DNA of 20,079 nt. Origin: an uncultured Clostridium sp. GTDB lineage: Bacteria; Bacillota; Clostridia; Lachnospirales; Lachnospiraceae. Under the pieces are notes generated by a model. That model searched no databases and was not told the origin of the DNA. It saw only the letters and a program-made list of their open reading frames with translations. Both the position numbers and the translations under genes were made by a program. The stretch is taken from NCBI GenBank assembly GCA_900543885.1, contig UQTA01000055.1, forward strand, positions 1 to 20,079. The letters are read 5' to 3'. Below are positions 14,285 to 20,079 of the stretch, in pieces (position 1 is the first letter of the stretch; each line of letters opens with the position of its first letter).

Positions 14285-14370
14285 TGCCGTAGACCGGAAT
14301 CGAACCGGTACGGGTATCACTACCCACGGGATTTTAAGTCCCGGGCGTCTGCCAGTTCCGCCACTACGGC
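14285..14370 (-). tRNA. tRNA-Leu (anticodon UAA)
   Basis: The minus strand gives an 86-nt class II tRNA: acceptor arm GCCGTAG paired with CTACGGC, D-loop with TGGC, anticodon loop CTTAAAA (anticodon TAA), a long variable arm, and T-loop GGTTCGATTCC. The discriminator is A and the CCA end is not encoded. It is the second gene of a two-tRNA unit. Confidence 0.95.
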
Positions 14371-14449
14371 ATATTCTTTTTTATACATATCTATTGCTGA
14401 AAACAGAACACATACGTGCAAGCACTGTCGTTCTTAGCAGATATGTAAA

Positions 14450-14531
14450 TGGGCGAAGGTGGATTCGAACCACCGAAGGCAGTGCCAGCAGATTTACAGT
14501 CTGTCCCCTTTGGCCACTCGGGAATTCGCCC
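14450..14531 (-). tRNA. tRNA-Tyr (anticodon GUA)
   Basis: The minus strand gives an 82-nt class II tRNA: acceptor arm GGGCGAA/TTCGCCC, anticodon stem-loop CAGACTGTAAATCTG (anticodon GTA), an extended variable arm, and T-loop GGTTCGAATCC. The discriminator is A; CCA is not encoded. It is 79 bp upstream of tRNA-Leu on the same strand. Confidence 0.95.
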
Positions 14532-14553
14532 ATGGCTTTTTCAAGCAGTAATG

Positions 14554-14582
14554 ATGATACCATAAGAAAACGGAAAAATCAA
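14554..14582 (-). promoter_or_regulatory. Promoter of the tRNA-Tyr/tRNA-Leu unit
   Basis: On the minus strand TTGATT (complement of 14577-14582) and TATCAT (complement of 14554-14559) are 17 bp apart, 22 bp before the tRNA-Tyr 5' end. Confidence 0.6.
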
Positions 14583-14656
14583 TAGTTTTATGAAGAAAAA
14601 ATTTCAAAAAATTTCCGAAAAATATAAAGAAAATAAATTCCCATAAATTGGAAATA

Positions 14657-14665
14657 TGCTAAAAT
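14657..14665 (+). promoter_or_regulatory. Extended -10 element before the BTAD regulator
   Basis: TGCTAAAAT (14657-14665) fits an extended -10 (TGnTATAAT) about 60 bp before the start codon. The region upstream is very AT-rich and lacks a clear -35. Confidence 0.35.
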
Positions 14666-14725
14666 AAAAAAATCAAAACCAAAATCACATCAAGACGTTC
14701 ATATTTCGCTGGAAAGAGGCATATT

Positions 14726-16033
14726 ATGTACATGGAAAAAACAGACAAGGGTGAGCAAAAACGTACATTATACATTCAGACATTGGGGACAGTGCGGCTG
14801 ACATTGGGGGGACGGACAATTTCGCTGCATACATCTATAACAGGGAAAGCCTTTCAGCTGTTTCTTCTTCTGGCTTATACAGGAACAAGAGGCGTTACAA
14901 GGACTGCGCTGCAGGATGCTTTGTATGACAGAAAGACGACAGATGCAGCCAATGCATTAAGGATCAATGCCAGCAGACTGCGGAAACTTCTGCTGCAGTC
15001 GGAGCTTCCTGAGCATAACTATATAGTGGTAGACAAAAACATTTATTACCTTACGGAGCCGGAATACACAGGGGATTTTCAGGTGGATGTAGTTTTGCTG
15101 GAGCAGCTTTGGGAGAAGATCCAGAAAGAAACGGAGATTCCTGCCAAGAGAGAGCTGCTGGAAAAGGCATGTAAACTGTATGAGGGAGAGTTTCTTCCTG
15201 CGCTTTCCGGTGAAGTGTGGGTGGAAAATTTAAGAGGACGCTTTCAGGAAATCTATTTTAACTGTGTTCAGTTTCTGTGTGAGATTTTAAAGCAGCAGCA
15301 GGATTATAAAAGCCTGGTACGTGTAACGGCAGACGCCATGCGTTTATATCCTACAGAAGAGTGGGCAAAGCTGAAAATGGATGGTTTTGTGGGACTGCAG
15401 AAATATAAAGAGGCAATGGAAGCCTACAAAGATGCGGTAAAGGATATTTTTTCAGAACAGGGAATGGCAGTTTCAGACCAGATGTGGGAACGCTTTAAGT
15501 CGCTGAACCAATACATGGAGAACCAGCCGAGAAATCTGGAAAATATTAAAGAATGGCTGTGTGAAAAAGAGAGGATCCCAGGAGCGTATTGCTGCAGTTA
15601 TCCTGGTTTTATTGACTGCTATCGTATGGAAGCAAGGGCTGCAGAACGAAAAAAACGCCATGGAATGCTGATGATATGTACCATAAGAGATCGTCAGGGA
15701 GCGGTTATAACGGAAGCAGAAAAGCTGCAGGAATATATGGACAAGCTGGATCAGTGTGTGTGCGTGACTTTAAGAAGAGGGGATATCTATACCCGATACA
15801 GCAAGGATCAGATCCTGATCCTGGTAAATGATCTGAAACCGGAAAAGGCAGTTTCAGTGGAGAACCGGATCATCGGCGCATTCCGAAAAGAAGCCCAGGG
15901 AAAAGCAGAGATACTGACGGAAAGTATTTCATTAAAAGAATGGCTGGATCTGCCGGAAGAGCAGATGAAAGAGAAAGAAAGAAGGAAAAAAACAGAACGG
16001 GGAAGCAGAGCCAGAGGTGACAGCCAGTTATAA
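14726..16033 (+). CDS. SARP-like BTAD transcriptional regulator with GGDEF-like C-terminus
   Basis: 435-residue predicted regulator. Residues about 15-108 form an OmpR-type winged helix (IQTLGTVRLTLGG...NALRINASRLRKLL). About 115-265 is the bacterial transcriptional activation domain, a TPR-like helical bundle with the family pattern LYEGEFLPALSGEVWVENLR and Y-E-A-L-like repeats. About 290-400 has the length and spacing of a nucleotide-cyclase fold; RRGDIYTRYSKDQILILV aligns with the RxGDxxARYGGDEFxILL region of GGDEF proteins, but the signature is SKDQI (359-363), so no diguanylate cyclase activity is expected. The C-terminus is a charged tail. The ATG at 14726 follows AAAGAGG; ATG 14732 is an alternative. 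A large surface-protein gene follows in the same orientation, preceded by direct repeats that could be its operator. Confidence 0.82.
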   Translation: MYMEKTDKGEQKRTLYIQTLGTVRLTLGGRTISLHTSITGKAFQLFLLLAYTGTRGVTRTALQDALYDRKTTDAANALRINASRLRKLLLQSELPEHNYIVVDKNIYYLTEPEYTGDFQVDVVLLEQLWEKIQKETEIPAKRELLEKACKLYEGEFLPALSGEVWVENLRGRFQEIYFNCVQFLCEILKQQQDYKSLVRVTADAMRLYPTEEWAKLKMDGFVGLQKYKEAMEAYKDAVKDIFSEQGMAVSDQMWERFKSLNQYMENQPRNLENIKEWLCEKERIPGAYCCSYPGFIDCYRMEARAAERKKRHGMLMICTIRDRQGAVITEAEKLQEYMDKLDQCVCVTLRRGDIYTRYSKDQILILVNDLKPEKAVSVENRIIGAFRKEAQGKAEILTESISLKEWLDLPEEQMKEKERRKKTERGSRARGDSQL

Positions 16034-16044
16034 GTTATAAAAAA

Positions 16045-16071
16045 TGGTTACATTCTGGTTACAAATATAAA
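16045..16071 (+). promoter_or_regulatory. Direct repeats 11 bp apart and -10-like box
   Basis: TGGTTACA occurs at 16045-16052 and again at 16056-16063, exactly 11 bp apart, followed by TATAAA (16066-16071). SARP regulators are known to bind heptamer-type direct repeats at 11-bp steps placed just upstream of a -10. The neighbouring BTAD gene makes such a site plausible. A competing weak TTGAAA lies at 16077-16082. Confidence 0.35.
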
Positions 16072-16162
16072 AAATGTTGAAATTATTAAATTTTTCAGTA
16101 TTTGTGAAATGGTTTATGAAATGCCTGCTGTCGTATGATTAATCCATCAGAAAAAATCATAT

Positions 16163-16312
16163 GATGTAGTGGTCAAAAGGTATTTTGCCCCCTCTGATAC
16201 CGAATTGCTACGTGCTTTGCACTCTCGCAATTCTAAAAACATTCGTAATTCGCTCATTTTTCTTCAAAAAATGGCTTCTTACTCATGTTTTTAAACTTTT
16301 AACCCTGGTATC
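16163..16312. mobile_element. MITE-like element, copy B (150 bp)
   Basis: It aligns to copy A with no gap over its first 130 bp and again at the right end, and lacks the fourth hairpin. The left end is GATGTAGTGGTCAAAAGGT, the right end AACTTTTAACCCTGGTATC. A perfect 7-bp direct repeat ATCATAT flanks it (16156-16162, 16313-16319). Hairpin 2 (16202-16208/16227-16233) and hairpin 3 (16240-16287) are kept with compensating base changes. It sits in the 357-bp gap between the BTAD regulator and the surface-protein gene, so it would lie in the surface-gene leader if transcription starts near 16078. Confidence 0.75.
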
Positions 16313-16390
16313 ATCATATATGACAGTGAAGATCATGAGCAGTTATCATGTTGTATTTACTGGAGGGAGATAGATGAGGAGGAAGAGTAT

Positions 16391-19300
16391 ATGGTAAAAA
16401 GGAATGAATTTAAAAAGCGTTCACGTTATCTTGCTATGCTGACAGCATTATCACTGGCATTTTCCAATATTGGTTCCTGTGTAAATATGGTATATGCAGC
16501 AGAGGCAGAGTCCCAGGAAAATGGAAGTGAGGAAGAACAGGAAGCTGGCGGTGAGGAAGAAAACAGCGGTTTTGGGGAAGAAAACGCAGGAGAAGATTCC
16601 GGCAATGATCCTGAAGAGGGCGGATCCGGAGAGGAAAATGAAGACGGGAACGGCTCTGAAGGCGAAAATGGCGGTAAAGAAAACAGCGGAGAAGAACATT
16701 CCGGAGAGGAAAATTCTGGAAATGAAAATTCCGGCGAAAAGGGAGAAAACTCTGAAAAGGGAGAGAATCAGGGAGAGTCTGAAAAGGGAGAAAACGCTGG
16801 TGAAGACAGCAGCGAAAACAGTTCTGGGGAAAATAAATCTGAAGAAAATAAATTCGAAGAAAATAAAGATGAAAACGGATCTGGGAATAAAGGTAGCGAA
16901 CAGTCTGGTACTGAAGAAGCAAATAGTTCTGAAGGCAGCAAGAGTACAGTAAAAGAGAACTCTGAGGCGAAGAAAGGTACATATAAGCTTACTTACTTCG
17001 TTGACCCGGATGAAGGCGCAAAAGTAGAAGGCCCGTCATCTATAGCAGCCGGCAAAAGTGCTGTGTTTACTGTAGAAGCGCAGGAAGGCTATGTGATCAA
17101 AAATGTTTCCTGTGAAAGTGCTGAGATTTCTGCAGTAGAAGATATAGATACAGCATCTGCTTCCAATGCACAGAAGAAAAATGCAGGAAAGAATGATGGT
17201 GAGAAGTTCCAGACTTACCAGATCGAAAACATAGAAGCTGATGCAGAGATCATTATTGAAATGGATAATGAAGACCCGTCTGTATATGAAGCAGAAGACA
17301 GTACTGAAATCAATGGTGTCACTGTTACTGCAAAATGGAATACCAGGGAAAGCGGTATTTCCGCTGATGCGAAGCTTCATGTAGAAGAAGTAACAGAGCA
17401 GTCTAAAGATAAAGTGGTAGAAGGCATCGAAGACGGTAAGGTAGCGCAGTTAGATCCACAGGAAAACCAGATCCAGGATGTAGTGGTCTATGACATCACT
17501 CTGGCAGGTGCGGATACTGTATACAGCGCATGGGCAGATGGGACAGTTCTTGTAACCTTTACAGGAGCTGAGATAGAAGAAAAGATTGCCCAGGCAGATA
17601 AGGTTTCCGTCCTCCATGTAGATGATACAGAAAACAAACTCATCCAGGTAGCAGCAGAAGATGTAGCCGGTGAGACCGGTTCAGAGGTTTCCTTTGAGGC
17701 AGAGCATTTTTCAGAGTATGCTGTGGCATTTACAAAGAAAGTGGTGAAGGCAGCAGATGCTGTGGTCAGCCCTGATATGACTCAGGATCAGATCAACGAT
17801 GCTGTGAAGGCAGCAGCAGCTTCTGAAAATAAGGTTTTGGAAGTTCAGGCCGGTGATTATTCTATTGATAGTAACAGTCATAAAAAGATCATCATTAATA
17901 ATTCCGGAATGACCGTTCGGTTACAGGCTGGTGATTATACACGGGCACAGATCATCACCAGGAAAGATGCTGAGGTGGTGTTAGAAGGTGATGTTACATT
18001 TGAAGGGCAGGCAAAGGAAACACATAATACAGCTGCGGCTGTGTTTGTAGAGAATGGAAAAACAACTTTTAATACAAACGGAAATACGATCACAATTAAA
18101 GATTATAATAATGGTCTTCGTGTAGGACATGTAGGGTATGATAGTAGCGATGCAGAATTTAATCTGATCGGTGGTGGAACCTTTGATGTTGAAGAGTCTG
18201 TGATCATTGTTCCCGATTCTTATTCTGGCGGAGGCTATGATGATGATCAGGCTGTAACTAAAGGTCAGGGCTGTGGTTTCACAGGTTCAGGCGTTGTTCT
18301 GGTAAGAGGAGCAAACGGACAGAGACGTCTTGAAGTACATGATGCAGAGCTTAAATCTAATAAGAACCAGCAGCATGGTATTTACCGCCATAATATTGAC
18401 ACATCCAAGGAATATTTTAATGAACATATGGATCCAGTGATATTTGATAATGCTACAGTTGATCTTGAGGCTAATACCAGTGATGGATACAAGGATGAGT
18501 CATATTCTGCAGATGGAAATATTTTAGAAGTAGTAAATGGATCTGTTTTATCGATCAGCAACAATGGTTATAATGGCTACAATTATGGAAAGCCTGGTGA
18601 GATAGGCAAAGATACGGCTCCAGGACGTAAGTATCGGTTTGTAGATTCTGAGATCCATATGGATGGAAACCATAATACAAATGCAGGATTTGCAAGTTCA
18701 AAAACAGTTATAGATAAAACTACATTTACCGCTAATGACAGTGAGGACTCCTGTGGTATCATGCAGATGGGTGGTCTGGAAATGACTAATGGCTCCGTGA
18801 TCGAAGCAAACAATAACCCATATGGCGGTGTATGGATCGAGTATGAATCAGAAATCTCTGATTCAAAGGTAATTGCAAATAATAATGGTGGATTACGTTA
18901 TTCATCTAAATATATGTCAGGTATTTATCAGGCAAAAGGAAATCTGTCGATTACCAATAGCGTCTTAGAATTAAAGGATAATCCAAGCGCCATTACGATC
19001 GCCAGCCCTACTAAAAATGCGGTTAAGCAGTATGGAAATAATGTAATTGCTGTTCAGTCTGGGGAGTATGATACAGCAGCAGAAACCGGAAATCAATTTG
19101 CGGATAAAAAAAGAAATCCAAGGTCTGATAAGTATTTTGGCCGTGATTATGTATTAGGCGGTTCCTTCCAGGCAACTACAGCGAATATGCGTTATGGTGA
19201 TAATTTAAAGGGTATGCCGTTTGATAAACTTAACCCAATGATCGGTTCTGAAGAACTGGGAAGCGGAGAAAACTATGCAGCTCCGATCAACACCTCACAC

Positions 19301-20079
19301 ACCGCATTGACCCGTTTCGATCTTCATCAGTCCGCAAACAAAGAAGCAGCATCTGATGTAAATGATTTTGTATATTATGATCCGAACACTGGCGATAAGT
19401 ATGCATATTCCTTCCGCTACAACACAGCAGCAGAAGACTTAAACGGCACTGGCGGCAATGCATATGTATGGGCTCCGGTATCTGTTCTTCATTATGACGC
19501 AACAGAAGGCAAGATCAATGCTTTTGGTACTGCTGTACAGGGAAATATAGCATTAGTTAATACCCGTGGTGATGGCAGTGCAGTAGGAAATACAGGAAAT
19601 CCGGAAGAAACTTCCGACCGCTATGCAGCAGACTACACCATTTTCGGAAACAGCATGAACTTAACTGAAGGCAAACTCCCGATAGCTGTAAGAGACGGAT
19701 ACAAATTTGCAGGCTGGTATGTAGCTGATGACGAAAGTGCAGCAGTAGATTATGCAAAAAGCGGCAACTGGGCAGAATTAAATAAGCTGTTAAATATACG
19801 TTTTACAGCTGATTCTAAGGTATCTGAGGATATTAATGATGTATCTAAAGGACAGGAAGAAAAGACCATCTACGCAAAATGGGTACTTCCAACCCAGTAT
19901 AATATCGTGATCAATTACATTAATGAGCGAACAGGTGCAAGCATTACTGCTTCCTACAACTCTGATTACATGGAGGAGGGCAGCAGCTATGATGTAAATG
20001 CTTTGCTTAACAAAGCGATTGACGGATATACCTGGATCCGTTACGAAGGCGGACAGTCAGCTGGCAGCTTAAATGGTGA
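16391..20079 (+). CDS. Large secreted beta-helix surface protein (5' part)
   Basis: Open without interruption for 1229 codons and still open at the window edge, so partial. A signal peptide covers about residues 1-36 (basic start, LAMLTALSLAF, cleavage near VYA-AEA); Cys30 in IGSC makes a lipoprotein signal a weak alternative. Residues about 38-194 are low-complexity Glu/Gly/Asn/Ser, likely a wall-spanning stalk. Then come a beta-sandwich (KLTYFVDPDEGAKVEG), a domain of about 150 residues ending SEYAVAF, a right-handed parallel beta-helix at about 480-890 with repeated short strands and Asn turns, an InlB/Flg_new-type repeat (DGYKFAGWYV...KTIYAKW, about 1100-1165) and the start of a MucBP-like repeat (YNIVINYINERTG). 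A cell-wall sorting signal would be expected beyond the window. The ATG follows GAGGAGG (16376-16382). A probable adhesin or glycan-binding protein. Confidence 0.9.
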   Translation, partial: MVKRNEFKKRSRYLAMLTALSLAFSNIGSCVNMVYAAEAESQENGSEEEQEAGGEEENSGFGEENAGEDSGNDPEEGGSGEENEDGNGSEGENGGKENSGEEHSGEENSGNENSGEKGENSEKGENQGESEKGENAGEDSSENSSGENKSEENKFEENKDENGSGNKGSEQSGTEEANSSEGSKSTVKENSEAKKGTYKLTYFVDPDEGAKVEGPSSIAAGKSAVFTVEAQEGYVIKNVSCESAEISAVEDIDTASASNAQKKNAGKNDGEKFQTYQIENIEADAEIIIEMDNEDPSVYEAEDSTEINGVTVTAKWNTRESGISADAKLHVEEVTEQSKDKVVEGIEDGKVAQLDPQENQIQDVVVYDITLAGADTVYSAWADGTVLVTFTGAEIEEKIAQADKVSVLHVDDTENKLIQVAAEDVAGETGSEVSFEAEHFSEYAVAFTKKVVKAADAVVSPDMTQDQINDAVKAAAASENKVLEVQAGDYSIDSNSHKKIIINNSGMTVRLQAGDYTRAQIITRKDAEVVLEGDVTFEGQAKETHNTAAAVFVENGKTTFNTNGNTITIKDYNNGLRVGHVGYDSSDAEFNLIGGGTFDVEESVIIVPDSYSGGGYDDDQAVTKGQGCGFTGSGVVLVRGANGQRRLEVHDAELKSNKNQQHGIYRHNIDTSKEYFNEHMDPVIFDNATVDLEANTSDGYKDESYSADGNILEVVNGSVLSISNNGYNGYNYGKPGEIGKDTAPGRKYRFVDSEIHMDGNHNTNAGFASSKTVIDKTTFTANDSEDSCGIMQMGGLEMTNGSVIEANNNPYGGVWIEYESEISDSKVIANNNGGLRYSSKYMSGIYQAKGNLSITNSVLELKDNPSAITIASPTKNAVKQYGNNVIAVQSGEYDTAAETGNQFADKKRNPRSDKYFGRDYVLGGSFQATTANMRYGDNLKGMPFDKLNPMIGSEELGSGENYAAPINTSHTALTRFDLHQSANKEAASDVNDFVYYDPNTGDKYAYSFRYNTAAEDLNGTGGNAYVWAPVSVLHYDATEGKINAFGTAVQGNIALVNTRGDGSAVGNTGNPEETSDRYAADYTIFGNSMNLTEGKLPIAVRDGYKFAGWYVADDESAAVDYAKSGNWAELNKLLNIRFTADSKVSEDINDVSKGQEEKTIYAKWVLPTQYNIVINYINERTGASITASYNSDYMEEGSSYDVNALLNKAIDGYTWIRYEGGQSAGSLNG
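16502..16972 (+). repeat. Low-complexity coding tract (Glu/Gly/Asn/Ser)
   Basis: Degenerate short repeats of the type GEENSG, EKGEN and EENK fill residues about 38-194 of the surface protein. At DNA level the tract is purine-rich on the plus strand, which produces a long spurious open frame on the other strand. Such tracts are prone to length variation. Confidence 0.7.

Noticed and set aside
14031..16373. Open frames of 62-64 codons inside the two MITE copies
   Set aside because: The copies differ by compensatory changes in stems and not by synonymous codon changes, and the frames run past the element ends; no SD sites.
16434..16982. 182-codon minus-strand frame opposite the surface protein
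   Set aside because: It arises from the purine-rich low-complexity tract; its Leu/Phe/Arg/Gln-rich product is typical of such antisense.
20071..20079. TGA at the window end as stop of the surface gene
   Set aside because: The frame from ATG 16391 places the last two bases (GA) as the beginning of a codon, so the gene continues.
1..20079. CRISPR array
   Set aside because: No regularly spaced direct repeats of 25-40 bp are visible anywhere.

Overview
The window looks like a chromosomal segment of a low-to-moderate GC, endospore-forming Clostridia, most probably Lachnospiraceae. The evidence is the block yabP - yabQ - divIC/ftsL-like - spoIIE - tilS - hpt - ftsH, a Spo0A-type promoter in front of spoIIE, TTG/GTG starts with strong GGAGG sites, and the style of the surface protein at the right end. 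No species can be named from sequence alone.

Left part (1-4740) is a decayed accessory region. It opens with a promoter, a hairpin-rich leader and an intrinsic terminator, followed by an AP2-domain zinc-ribbon protein. After that come relics: a CpsB-type phosphatase truncated and broken by an apparent one-base loss, a minus-strand AAA-ATPase/PD-(D/E)XK gene with an internal deletion, an intact ATPase_2/DUF234 protein with its own promoter and operator-like repeats, a second 102-bp relic of the same PD-(D/E)XK family (99/102 identical to the first), and the C-terminal part of a Fic protein. The core sporulation block starts abruptly after it.

Core part (4740-11455) encodes coat-associated YabP/YabQ, a DivIC/FtsL-type division protein, a SpoIIE phosphatase with no membrane domain, and the tilS-hpt-ftsH operon with its own sigma-A-like promoter. 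Downstream of ftsH is a candidate C-rich small RNA of about 95 nt, with a promoter inside a quasi-palindrome and a strong terminator.

Right part (11640-20079) holds a cytoplasmic GH13 alpha-glucan hydrolase with a palindromic operator, a minus-strand tRNA-Tyr/tRNA-Leu operon, a BTAD (SARP-like) regulator whose C-terminus looks like a degenerate GGDEF domain, and the 5' 1229 codons of a very large secreted beta-helix surface protein that runs off the window. Two 8-bp direct repeats 11 bp apart lie between the regulator and the surface gene, the geometry known for SARP operators.

The most unusual feature is a pair of related non-coding elements (14033-14235 and 16163-16312). Each has about 19-bp terminal inverted repeats and is flanked by its own perfect 7-bp direct repeat (ATATTAT; ATCATAT). 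They are therefore MITE-like. Internally they keep hairpins whose paired positions differ between the copies by compensatory double changes, so the folded structure seems to be under selection. I do not recognise this family.
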